Of a stretch of 64,000 bases of DNA, positions 1-27,628 are shown piece by piece. The notes beneath the pieces are model-generated. The model searched no databases and was not told where the DNA came from. It saw only the letters and a list, made by a program, of their open reading frames with translations. Source of the stretch: Mesostigma viride (Eukaryota; Streptophyta; Mesostigmatophyceae; Mesostigmatales; Mesostigmataceae); NCBI GenBank assembly GCA_009746045.1, contig RPFO01000448.1:1912047-1976046 (forward strand), given 5' to 3'. Position 1 is the first letter of the stretch, and each line of letters opens with the position of its first letter. Made by a program: the position numbers and the translations under genes.

Positions 1-121
1 GTCAATCGAGGCTCAAACGCTACATAACCACATTTGCCACATCCTTGTGCTATTCCTCATTTTTGGTTTGTTTGTTGGGCATTTTCCGCGTTTTGGTGGC
101 TGCCTGCCTTTCCCCCTGCAG

Positions 122-5835
<5,714 letters not shown>

Positions 5836-7950
5836 CCAGACCGCTTGGAAGTCCATTAAGTAACAACTATTCCTATGGCCTGGGTTACTGTGAGACCGGC
5901 TGCTGTACGTGGAATTAATGTACCAGAGGCTACCGCTCACGGGATACATATGGTAATTTTTTGACTGTATAGTGTAAAGTGTAATGATATGTAGTTGTCT
6001 CCTTGATATATAGCGTGATAGACTGCAGGTTGTGCAGGGCATGTGCAGCAGCAGTTTGGACTGGTTGGGGTTTTCAGCCTCGAGCGGCTTTAGAACACGA
6101 TCTTAAGTTCCTGTTTTTGAGGGAAGCGTGTATATCGCTGCATGGGCTCGCAGCTGCAGTACTGGTTTGTGCATGTATAGAAGTTTTGGGGAGGCAGCTA
6201 GCCAAGGTCACCCCCAGTTGAAATGTGGGTTAGATTATGAGTGGCTGCGCCTGAATGGGCTAATTGAACCTGGCTGAAACAGCCCTTACAACTTAATCAT
6301 CTAATTAATTGACACACAGCCCCTGCTGTCGCTTGGCTTTCTCTGGATCGCTCCACGCTCCACGTGAGGAGTTTCACGACCGCCAGGGCTGATCATGCGC
6401 GACAGCTCCGCGCTGTGTAAGTAATTACGGGGAGGGTCCCATGGAATTGTATCAAAACTGAAGCTTCCGAATAACTAGACAGAAATGCAACTGCGAACCA
6501 CTGAATAATGATTGGGGGCCATAAACATGATGTTTGGGCATGCATACCACCACTTGTTGGGGGTACTGCCCCCAGCCGTACATCGGCTATGTGCTAAAAA
6601 TAGAAAAATGCACTGTTTTGGGCACATCTTGCCCAGAACAGTGGGAGAACCAGTTGCATGCCAAAAGCACAACACCCATAAAAATGCCATGCATGGCACA
6701 TGGTTTCTGCCTACTTGGATCAACAAAATCAGCACGTTCCTTCATGTTATTAATTTTTTACCAAAAAGTACGCTTTTCTAGGGGGGCAATCCTTGTATAC
6801 ACTCGTAACACATCAATAATGACTGAAAAGCACAAGACAAATTCTGTCATGACCATGGAAGGCACTGTCAAAGTTTGGTGCCATTCCGAGCTTAGAGCTC
6901 TGTAGAAGTTATCATCGTTGGCAGTTGGCCGGACACCTGTGCAGACGCTAAGTGAGTATTAAGCTAGGCACACTAACACTTCCTATGTCAGAATGACGAC
7001 CTTGAAGAGGTCACGCTTGACTGCACGGAAAGAAGCCGAAAACTTGCGTTGATAACCCATATAAAGGAAGCGAAACATTCATAGGGTGACGCTGAGCACA
7101 CCCTCGTACCATTACCGGCATTGTCCTTCGCCCAGCGGCCGCGCAAGAAAGAACAACCTTCCTTGGTATAATAAGACGCGCATGCATCCCGCGAGCCTGG
7201 AGAGTGTCTTACCGATCATGACGGAAATCTTGCCGAAACCCAGCAAATTTTTTAAAGCTTTACCAATATAACAATTTAAACGCCTCCTTGACGCTAGGTA
7301 AAGCCCATAAAACCTGACAATCACCGCCGCCAGCGTGCATTCTAATAAATAAATTAGGGGGGGGGGGGGGGGGCGCGGGGGAGGCGGACTTAGGCTTTCA
7401 ATAACCATTTCGATTATTCCTGCCAACGCGTCGAGGCGATGCCGACGGTTGGCTCAGGTGGCCAGGTAGAATGAGTCTCCGTCTGCACGCACTAGATTTA
7501 TGCGTTCAGTCTGAGGAAGTTTTGGAGGCGGCCGCACGAGGCGGGGCGAACCTGGCACACTGCCAACCCGTTGCTCCCTCTCTGACAGCCCGACAGCACG
7601 ACAACCCGCGGCTTCGAAGGCGAAGGGGCGGGCAAGGGAGTAAGGCAGATCCCACTGCTAGAGCCGCGAAGCCGCGAGCGTCGTCATTACTCAGTGTTGA
7701 GAAGGGTTCGCAGCGCGGGCTGCTCGGGTGCAAAGGGGACGAATTGAGCGGGACGACTGGTCAGGCCCGACAGCCATACCTGAGCGGAAGTGGCCCCGGC
7801 GGATCCCCACGCGTGCAGGGGATCGGGTGGCCGTCGATGCCGGTGGCGGTGGGGGCCGAGCAGGGGGCTGGGGCGGGGGCATGGCGGTATCCATGGGGGT
7901 CGCCGTCGTTGGAGGAAGGTCCTGGCCGTTAATGCAGAGGGAAAATACGC
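5836..7950. other. Intergenic, no gene recognised
   Basis: Convergent space between the protease gene and the DHODH gene. The part up to 7356 has no frame with codon-like content; a copy of the motif GTTGTCTCCTTGATA sits at 5994-6008. A run of 18 G is at 7357-7374. The GC-rich stretch 7380-7950 is probably the 5' continuation of the retroelement remnant to its right. Confidence 0.5.
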
Positions 7951-7952
7951 CA

Positions 7953-8318
7953 TTACAGAGGCGGGCGTAGACGCTGCACCGTACGTAGGTGCGGGTTGGC
8001 TTGCTTGGCCGCCCTAGCCTGGTGGACCTCCGCCCGGTTCAGGGCGGCAGCCCGGGCCGCACACTGCTCCGGGGTATAGTAATCATCCATGCTCAAGTCA
8101 TCCCACTTCAGGTGCCGGCGGGCCTTCAGCACCAGCAGTTTGTCCTCTGTGCGGTGGAATGCCACCAGGACTGGGGCGGTGGGGCCGCCAAGCCCACGTG
8201 CCCGGCAGATAACGACATAGACCTTGGACCACGCCGAGCTTCCCCAGGAAGGGGTCGCCCCGGAGGTAGGTGCCCAGGCGTGCATCGTTGACGTTCGAGG
8301 GGAGCCCGGGCCAGACAA
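7953..8318 (-). pseudogene. Non-LTR retroelement ORF1-like remnant
   Basis: An open minus-strand frame of about 120 codons. Its middle reads RHLKWDDLSMDDYYTPEQ followed by an Ala/Arg-rich helix, the pattern of the C-terminal part of LINE ORF1 RNA-binding proteins (a strand, then RxLK, then a D-T-P-x-Q helix start). No start codon or full-length protein is evident and neighbouring frames look shifted, so I take it as a broken copy. In intact elements ORF1 protein binds the element RNA. Not matched to a named family; an unrelated short ORF is possible. Confidence 0.4.
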
Positions 8319-8705
8319 CAGAGATATTTAAGCCGGGAGGCTGCCCGGACATGAACCCGTTCTCTCTGGCAGTGTGATCCTGGTATACAGGTCACCCGCA
8401 TCTGCACATTTCGAGCACATGTTCAGCCAGACTACGCCGATGGTTGCATGCTGAATACAAGAGCTTGTAATAACTTCCTGAATATTGTACTAAGTACTTG
8501 ACTGCGCAGTCTACTGTAAGGCCTTTGGGACAACAACGTCCTGCAACTTAGGCTGCCATGGGGTCAAACAGATGTAGTACATGTATTATGGGCCACAGGC
8601 TCCAGGCTGTACATGACATCTGCATCAAGTGTAACTCATGTAGAGAATGGATAGACAAGATGCGCCGTGGACGATTGGGTTCTGTGTCCAAAGACCAACC
8701 TGGAA

Positions 8706-20069
<11,364 letters not shown>

Positions 20070-22850
20070 GGTTCAACTGTTCTAGATGAAGTTAGTTAGA
20101 GAAATACGTTGCTCGGGCAAACGCCGATGGTTGAAAAAATGCAACAGGGAAATTGAAGTCTGATTCTTATTTATTCTTAAATCACCGCGCCGACTAAGAA
20201 GTTACAACCTCGGCTGCGCAGCTAGGTAATAAGTCGCGAGGATCTGTCGGCTTTCTGCCCTTGCTGGCGTTCGCAGTAAATGATGACGCACCACGCTCCC
20301 ACGTTTTTCCGGGATGTTTTTTTTAGTGCACGAGGGGGACCAATTTTTACCGCCAAAACCGGACCGCAACGGCACGTGAGTGCATCCATACTGCGATCCG
20401 TGCATTTGGCGGCTGGAGCTCGCAGGGGTGCCTACTAGACTTCCGTACATGAATTCAAAGTACGAAAAATATTGATACTGCCAGCTGGATATCCCCATTG
20501 GTTAATAAAAATACCCATTTACCGGGTACTGCCAGCTGGAAAAATGTCGGGATGTGTCGATGGGAAAAACTGTCGTCGGCAGCACTCTTCCAGCGAAGTC
20601 TTTTACCGAATGTGAAAGTGTTACCGAATTGCACGCTCAATAAGGCTTCTTTAGTGAAATACATGCATACACCAGCTGGTAGCTACTTGGTACCCATTTC
20701 TGTAAAGGTCTTCCAATTGGGACCATTTGGGAAATAAAAATACCCATATAACCGGAAATACATTCACACACCAGGCAGACACATTTAGAGCCAGGCAGTC
20801 AGAATGGACGTTCGTTGGATGCCGTTCATATCCGTCGGGTTGACCGCACTGTTGGCATGCGGCATTTGTTCGGGCGGCTATGGGGCCGTGCACAGCGAGG
20901 CTCGCGCGTTCTGTTGTTCCTAGTTCCTTACCACTCTGTGCGGGCGCATACTGATAGGGGTTTCTGGACGAGCCATGCACCAACTACTCCTGCAGTTGAC
21001 AAGAGGCAATGCAAACTGGCGAGTTTCTTTCGGTGCATCCAGGTGCTTACAGTGTGACGTACAACAAAAAAGATTGCATTTCGATTAACAATGCAAACTG
21101 GCGAGTTTCTTTCGGTGCATCCAAGTGCTTATAGTGTGACGTACAACAAAAAAGATAGCATTTCGATTTAAGTTATTGCTAGGAGTTAGTGTGCGTGTTC
21201 ATGGCTTGGGATGTGGTGGTAGGATTCATTCTATCTGTACTTGTTCAGGACCCCGAGTTACGCAGGTGCACGCCATCCCTCTCGATGAGCTCGCAGTGCC
21301 CGTATGCGAAGAGGCGGGTGACAAAGCTAAAAACTGGAGACCGTCCGCGCAACCATGCCTAGTTTCTGTGCCACCCTTTGGCTCCTATAATGGTGTTTGA
21401 GCCGTTGCGAGCAGCTGTCGGCCTGCCGGGCAGGTTGGGCTGTCACTGGGAAGTGCTGCGTGCTGCGAGGTTCGGATATACTACTATGGAAGCAGTGTTC
21501 TTCAGCGAGTGCGCTGAGTTCTGTTGCGTCCTTGTCTCATGAGCTCGACAACTGGACATGTGCCACGGTGCAGGCAGCACCGGCCGGCAATTATTAACCT
21601 AGAGTTCCGGCATGGGTCCCAATCTGCACTAGGCTCTACAGGCGGGCGTCGAGAGGGACATGGCCATTCATCGGGATTTGTCTTGCTGCGATGCTCTGTG
21701 ACATTGCCAGTGTCAAGGTGGCGCGTGCACAACGAATTATTTCAATTTTCACTGGACCATTGTGATGCATTTTGCTGCCAGCAAGGTTTGCGCTGATACC
21801 GAGCTGGTGCTGTGACTAGGTGCCGTTCAGCGTGCAAACATTCTCCCCTCCCACATACCAATGAGACAACAGCGCAGGCCAGATATATCCCACGTACGGT
21901 CCATTGCAGGCTTGCCATGGCAGGCTTGCAAATGGTCAGCCATGCACTGGTTATGTTCCGTCATGTAACTGCCAAGGGTAGTGAATTGCATCACGCTTTG
22001 ACGCTGTTGGATTTATCACTGCACGAAGATTGGCCTTCGTGGCTGTGGTTGCCATAGCTATTAGTTGTCTCTTTTTAGTGGGGAGACGCCCACTGGGCTA
22101 CATGCCCGTTCCAGCGTTCCTTCAGTTTCAAGCTGCATGGAGTCCGTTCACATTGGATCATTATGAATTAATGATATAATGCAACCGGAATGGAAAGGAG
22201 AACTTTTGCGGATGACTGTAGGTGTAAGTTGGCGATGCCATAGGATCCGGAGAAGTCCGTCCTATAGTCAGCGAAAGTTGGTGCGAGAGGTCCCCAGTTC
22301 GATTCCGGTCGGATTCATTCGCAGATCGCGTTTTCCGCGTTTTCCGCGGACCGGCACTGAACGCAAATGGTTTTCACCTTTGCGGCGTGCCAAATCAGAA
22401 TACAATGCATGAACTGATTAATTGAATGGGCAAGGTTGATGTTGCCGGACGCACGCATATCTTACGAGCTGCCTGGCACCTCTGCACACGTGGGATCAAA
22501 CGCCCAGCCACCTGGGCCGCATTTATAGGCAACGTCCAGCTCTCGATCAGCGCTGACATATACGGGGCTGGCCTCTCTGTTTTGTGGAAATCGATGCAGG
22601 AGGCAAATGGCAATCATGCCTTTGAAGCCTGGATCCTATATTCAGAGTATGAACGAGTCATACCAAAAATGTATAAATCAAACATGAAAGTTTTAATGTT
22701 CACGGCCGCTACACATATCTCCTGGACATGCATTTCCATACTTCATCCTGAACGACTCGACAAACGCGGATATAAGATAACAGCAGGCTCGTCATATATA
22801 CCATGGTACGGGTTCTTCCAGATTTCTGGCCTGCGCTGGTTGTCTCTTTG
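20070..22850. other. Intergenic, no gene recognised
   Basis: No exon chain or known domain is visible. Contents: two related segments near 20500-20770 sharing CCAGCTGG and TAAAAATACCCAT, an 82-bp tandem duplication at 21008, a 29-bp insertion with flanking repeats at 21849-21897, and a 141-codon open frame at 22426-22851 (ATG start, no recognisable domain) that ends inside the repeat motif at 22808-22852 and is probably chance. Confidence 0.5.
21008..21171 (+). repeat. 82-bp tandem duplication
   Basis: Two adjacent 82-bp copies (21008-21089 and 21090-21171) beginning AATGCAAACTGGCGAGTTTC, differing at a few positions. Recent simple duplication; no coding role seen. Confidence 0.9.
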
Positions 22851-22851
22851 A

Positions 22852-23111
22852 TTGTCGTCATAAAGCAACAAACGTGAAAACGCTAGCTGCCCAAATCTGA
22901 TCGAGATTCCGCGGAACACAGAAAATAAGAAAGCCCAGAAGCTACCAGCAAGGAATCGAACATAGGACCTTTGGCATGATTTCGCGGATGTGTGAGTCTC
23001 CTGATCCGAAGGCATCGAAATTGCGAATTAAAAACCTCTTTACCGGAGAGGCCCCAGGGTGCCAATATGTCCGATATTGCTGAATCTATAGAAGATGACT
23101 CACCACTAGAC
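22852..23111 (-). repeat. SINE-like dispersed repeat, copy 2
   Basis: Second copy of the 14978-15254 repeat, same orientation, with B-box-like GTTCGATTCC and A-box-like CTAGTGGTGAG on the minus strand. Its minus-strand right end abuts a copy of the short motif ATCAAAGAGACAACCAGCGC. The two copies share about 85-90% by eye. Confidence 0.55.
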
Positions 23112-23303
23112 CGAGGTACGTAGCCATGGCTGACGGCGGAGCTAATAACTTTCACGTTTGGGCACCAAATTCGGCTGTGAATATCACAATCGCCTCGCCT
23201 TTCTAAGATGTACACGCTGATATATTTTTCCGAAGCTAATACGCAATATTATGACGAGCACCGAAACGCTCCACGACGCAACACAGTTTGGAGGAGCCCT
23301 GCG

Positions 23304-24092
23304 ATGAGCAATGCAAAAAACACGCCTGCAGCTCCGGCTGCAGTTCCGCCTCCCGGCCTCGCAGGCAGCGGTGACACTAACCAAGCGTTAGTGGTCTACT
23401 CGGCTCCTCCCGAAGCCTCCCCCTCGCCATCGCCGGAGCCCAAACGCAGTCGGCCTATACGGCCATTCCGCGCTGGCGCGATCGAGGTCGACTGAACGAC
23501 GTCACCTCCCCAGGCTACATATTGGCAACGCACCCTGCCGACCCGGCCAATTCATGGATCGATCGATGACGTGTTTTTCGGCATGCACGCCTCGCTTGTG
23601 GTGCTGTGCCGGCACCTTTACGGCCAGCATCGCAGGTAATAAACACAGGGATCGGCTCCCAGAAACCGAATTTCGGCTCGATTCTGAGCACTGCGGACCT
23701 TCTTCACGTTACCCCTCGCCCCCGTCTTCACTCAGCGCATCGCCCTCTGGTTCCTCAAAGGGCGCACATAAAGGCCGAGATCTGGGATCTCTCGCCCTCC
23801 GCCCCCACCGCCCTCACGTACCGAAATTAATTCCACATTCCGCTCCATTCTCACGGAGCTCCTTCCACAGTACGTGACCCCACTTGCCGCAGATGTGGCA
23901 GCAATGGGCAGCACGCTGGCTGCTGAGCTCCGGCCTCACCAATTTCCACCTCCGCCAGGTCCGCCACCTCCAAAACCACCGACACCATCACCGACCGGCC
24001 ATCTCCTCGACATCGACCAGCGCCTCAAGGACAACGCCATCGCCATCGCTAGTGCCTGCAAAACGCCGCAGGCATCACCGCCCAGGCGGTGA
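23304..24092 (+). pseudogene. Pro/Ala-rich degenerate reading frames
   Basis: A 63-codon Pro/Ala/Ser-rich frame from ATG 23304 ends at 23495. In another frame at about 23850-24092 there is a Pro-rich stretch (PPPPGPPPPKPPTPSPTGHL) followed by a helix-like LLDIDQRLKDNAIAIASA. Composition fits a gag/ORF1-like segment of a decayed retroelement, and a LINE fragment lies just downstream, but no domain is recognised. An unannotated host gene with introns is an alternative. Confidence 0.25.
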
Positions 24093-24477
24093 AGGACATC
24101 GCCGCTCGGCCGGCATCTGCTGGCCCAGCCGACGTCTCTCCCATGCACCCAGACCTGGGCGGACATGCTGAAGCAACACACCACCTCCACCGCCTCCACC
24201 GAGCACCATTGCGGCACAGCTCAAGCAATGTAAACGCTCGACCTCCGCGAGGAGACCGACCTCACCCAGCGCAGCCACAACGTCATGTCGCCACTGCACT
24301 TCGACCACTGCATGTCCGGCAGGTGAGAACTCGGAGTCTCTGGCCATAGCGTTTAAACGCGACATTCTTACCCCCATGCAACTCATGCACTGGTGAGCTG
24401 CGGATGTCGGCTGTCCGCCTTCCCCGCGCGCGGGGTAAGGCTGGCCCGCCCCCCCTGCTCCTCACCTTCTCAGGGAT

Positions 24478-24945
24478 ATGTGCCGGTGTCTACCTGCATG
24501 ACTGGTGTAAGCAAGATGTCCAACGAATGCTATCCTACGCTGCCTGATCTCGTCCGTAATGCGAAGCATACCAGGTTATCCAAAGACTCTAATGACCTAT
24601 ATGTGTGGAAAACCCTACATACAGGACGGGCCTGTCGAAGCATCCTGGTCCACGCCCATGACGCCAGCCCCTGTGGGCCGGCAAGGGCCCCCCCGGCCCG
24701 GCCACCTAGGAGTAAGGGGCGCCTTGCTGAGTAGAGCAGGAAGGATTTTCTAGATTAGCCTAGAGTTAGCTTAGTTGGGTTTCGCGGCCCTTCGCTCACC
24801 CCCATCCATGCATCACGCAAGGGAATACGTGCTACATGAAGTGACACAACTATGATCTCCCGGCCCACGGAGTCATGTTATCAAGGAGACAACCAGCGCA
24901 TGTTCTCGGAGTCATGTTATAATTTAATTGAACAATTGATGAAAG
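24478..24945 (+). mobile_element. Non-LTR retrotransposon fragment with inverted 5' segment (family A)
   Basis: Two pieces of the same element as 41450-42545 in opposite orientation. 24478-24652 is the reverse complement of about 41922-42080 (RT C-terminal coding region), and 24655-24945 matches about 42335-42540 in sense (last codons, TAG, 3' UTR up to the TTATAATTTAATT tail). The intervening 250 bp is absent. Inside the 3' UTR is a 25-bp insertion with 14-bp direct repeats (24868-24920), and another small insertion near 24843. Confidence 0.75.
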
Positions 24946-25261
24946 AACCAGCATATGCATATGAAATGAGACAACTATGCCTGGACGCATGGCGATCATA
25001 TGCGTGCATTTTACATCCCGAAAAATCTGTACCACTCCGAGCGAGATGCCTCTGCGCTAACCAAGGGTACCTTGCCTATATTTCCTGTTTGGAGTTTTCA
25101 CGATGTCCGAGATCCCTGTCAATGTGACACCTGAATCAGCGGTTGCAAACTGGGCAAGACCAGATTGTGACCAAGCCCGCATGGAGCTGCTTAGGTCATG
25201 CGTAAGCGGAGATTAAGGTCGTGAAAAAATAAAGCCCATGAACAATAACTGGGTATACTTA

Positions 25262-25440
25262 ACTAATTAATTAAGAACATAACTCCGTAGGGAGTATACG
25301 TAACACATGGCCTTGAGAAGGGGGCCTATGGTTTTTAATACATTCTGGGCTACAACCTGCACGTGGGTATCATAACTGGGTCTAAGTACCACACAGGTCC
25401 TGAAAAAGCTGTGCTTGGCAACCATCCCATGTCGTAATCT
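25262..25440 (-). repeat. Dispersed retroelement 3' fragment (family B), copy 3
   Basis: Minus-strand reading frame ending SLRSYVLN, stop, then a TTAATTAATTA tail (plus-strand 25261-25275). Matches copies 1, 2 and 4. It lies downstream of the TyrRS gene. The rest of 25440-25726 shows nothing recognisable. Confidence 0.65.
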
Positions 25441-25726
25441 ACTAAGCACAGGGCTCTTTTGAACAAAGGACAGCTCCCCAAAACGCTGAAAGATGGTAGG
25501 CCTGGGAGCCCTAGTGGGAGCAGCACAAGATGCACGTTCAGGATGTACCAGGAGCACCGCCCATGGCATCAGGCGTGTCCCTCAATATGCTGTCTGCCTT
25601 GTGCATCAGGCATGTATTCCAACTTACTGACTGCCTTGCATCAGGCGCGTCTTTTAACATAAGGGTCTGCCTGCATTGACCAGACGTATCTTGTCCGAAA
25701 ACGCACGGCCTTCCTTGTGAGCCCAT

Positions 25727-26782
25727 CTACGCGGACACCTTGAGCTTGACAATCTGCGTCTGCAGCGTCCTTGCCTCGGCGTTGGCCTTGAAGTACTCGC
25801 GCACCGGCTCCAGGATCGCGTTGATTGCCTTTGCCAGCGAGGGCTTGAGGTCCCCTGGGTGCAGCGCCTCACTCTCGTAGTCGGCGATGAGGTCATCGGC
25901 ACTCGAGTACACCTTGTTCCCGCCGTTCTGATCCGACCGCTCGACCTCAAACGTGCCGCACGCGGGAAGGACCACGTACTTGACGTACTCGATGCAGGGG
26001 TTGCCCTGGGTGACCTTGGGCGGGCAGAACGCCTTTTTGATCTTTGTCTTGACTTCGACCTCAGTGTCCTCCATGTAAATCGCAGAGCTGGGGTCGCCAA
26101 GCACGATTTTTTCCTGGCCTTCCTGCAGCCCGCGCAGCACGTGGTGGGAGACGATGACGGGCTTCTGCGCGCGGCCCGACTCATCGCAGTAGTCCCGCGC
26201 CATTAGGTTCACCTGCTGCTGGTCCGTCCCCAGCTGGCAAATGTCGGCGCCCAGGTACAGGATGTCCGCGCACTGCATGCACGGGTACATGATCTGCGCG
26301 GTCATCACGTCGCCCGCAGAGCTCCTGCCCATGCTTTCCGAGCAATTCAGGATGCGTGGCAGCTTGTGCTTCCGCGCGATGTCCATTACCAGCGGCCAGT
26401 AGCTGCCCGGGTTTTTGTTGATCTCTTCGGACGCCCACAGGAACTCCACTTTGTCGAGGTTCAACCCCAAGGCCTTCCAGACCTCAATCATGTACTTCCC
26501 AATGTTTTGGATCTTCTTCATGTCTCCTCCCATTTTATTGTTCAGGAATGCGTGGTAATCTGCCACCCAGAACTTGAATCTACACCCGGCTTTCAACAGC
26601 TTTTGGACGGTCAATGCCTTCACAACTCCAACGCCTATGTGCACGCGGCCACAGGGCTCAAAACCATCGTAGCAAATCGGCTCTTCTTTCCTTTCCAGCA
26701 GGCCCCTGAGCTCCTCCTCCTGGATGCATTCCTCCCCAACGCTGCGCACAAGAGAGAACCGCTCGTCCACGGAAAGCGTCAT
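25727..26782 (-). CDS. Tyrosyl-tRNA synthetase, eukaryotic/archaeal type
   Basis: Charges tRNA-Tyr with tyrosine via tyrosyl-adenylate. One exon, 351 codons from the ATG at 26782 to TAG 25729-25727. The frame stays open upstream without another ATG. Length fits the eukaryotic catalytic plus anticodon-binding core without a C-terminal extension. The Rossmann fold has the HIGH-type motif EPCGRVHIG (near residue 42), the tyrosine pocket region QCADILYLGADICQLGTDQQ and the following LMARDY. The C-terminal domain has the plant-like NPCIEYVKYVVLP and DLIADYESEALHPGDLK. Where KMSKS normally precedes DPSSAIYMED, this protein reads EKIVLG, so the second class I signature is missing. It is divergent from the gene starting at 27629. 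No transit peptide is visible, so cytosolic use is likely. Confidence 0.93.
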   Translation of the reverse strand: MTLSVDERFSLVRSVGEECIQEEELRGLLERKEEPICYDGFEPCGRVHIGVGVVKALTVQKLLKAGCRFKFWVADYHAFLNNKMGGDMKKIQNIGKYMIEVWKALGLNLDKVEFLWASEEINKNPGSYWPLVMDIARKHKLPRILNCSESMGRSSAGDVMTAQIMYPCMQCADILYLGADICQLGTDQQQVNLMARDYCDESGRAQKPVIVSHHVLRGLQEGQEKIVLGDPSSAIYMEDTEVEVKTKIKKAFCPPKVTQGNPCIEYVKYVVLPACGTFEVERSDQNGGNKVYSSADDLIADYESEALHPGDLKPSLAKAINAILEPVREYFKANAEARTLQTQIVKLKVSA

Positions 26783-27628
26783 CTTATCTTCTACGACCAA
26801 GCAGCACGTTGACTAAAATGCGTTCAACAGGTTGGAGCCTGTCCTCTTATAGCTCAAATACCGGACATGGGCGTTCCTGAAACCTCCATAGCCACGTTGA
26901 TGTTTCCCCTTGTTGAACGCCGCAATCCCGTGATGCTGCTGGTAATAGGCGGGCAATACTCTCGTGGATAGTGGATACTAGCCTCCTAGGCCATCGACTA
27001 TCTAGCCATCCTAGGCCCTAGCATTCTAGCTCTAGGCCTCTACCGTCTACGGCTCTATCCAGTCTACCGTAGCCTCTATGATCTTAGTTCATACCCCGAG
27101 CTCCACCGGCGCGGGAATACCGCGGGTACGTAAACTAAACTCAACCCCGAGCTCCGCACAGACCTCGGCGAGATCACCCAAAAAAGTGAAAAAACAGAAA
27201 AGTGCAGGACGCGGCTACAGCTGAAAGGTTTAGTTTTCTCACCTCCAGAGACGCCCGACCCTGGACTGGACATTGGACAATGAGCTGTGCGATGCACCGA
27301 ATGCGTACAGTAATGCCGAACAGCCCGAACTACAGTACATGTAACGTACGACGTCGTGAGTTCAGGGACTACGGCATGTAAGAGTTTGCAGAAGATTCTG
27401 TCCCTGGCACGCTGGCTTGGCTGTCCGGATCTCAAAAGTACGCACCTGAGTGCCGGCTCACGACTCACGACACCGCCATGACACCGCGACGTGATTGCTG
27501 AGCCTGGCGCACGCGTCATCCTGAGATATCAGTGCCAGGATATTTTGTGCCCGCAACCTAACATACGTGCAGCACATTTCGAAGGGAACGTTGTCGCTTT
27601 CCGGGTTGAATTAAATTCCTAGGTAGCC
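26783..27628. other. Divergent intergenic region
   Basis: Space between the oppositely transcribed TyrRS gene and the DUF3598-like gene, so it should hold both promoters. 26960-27080 is built from short CTAG/CCTAGG-containing words of no known function. No TATA-type box convinced me. Confidence 0.4.

Noticed and set aside
22180-22330. Possible tRNA or SINE at CCCAGTTCGATTCCGG
   Set aside because: A B-box-like string is present, but no acceptor, D or anticodon stems pair around it.
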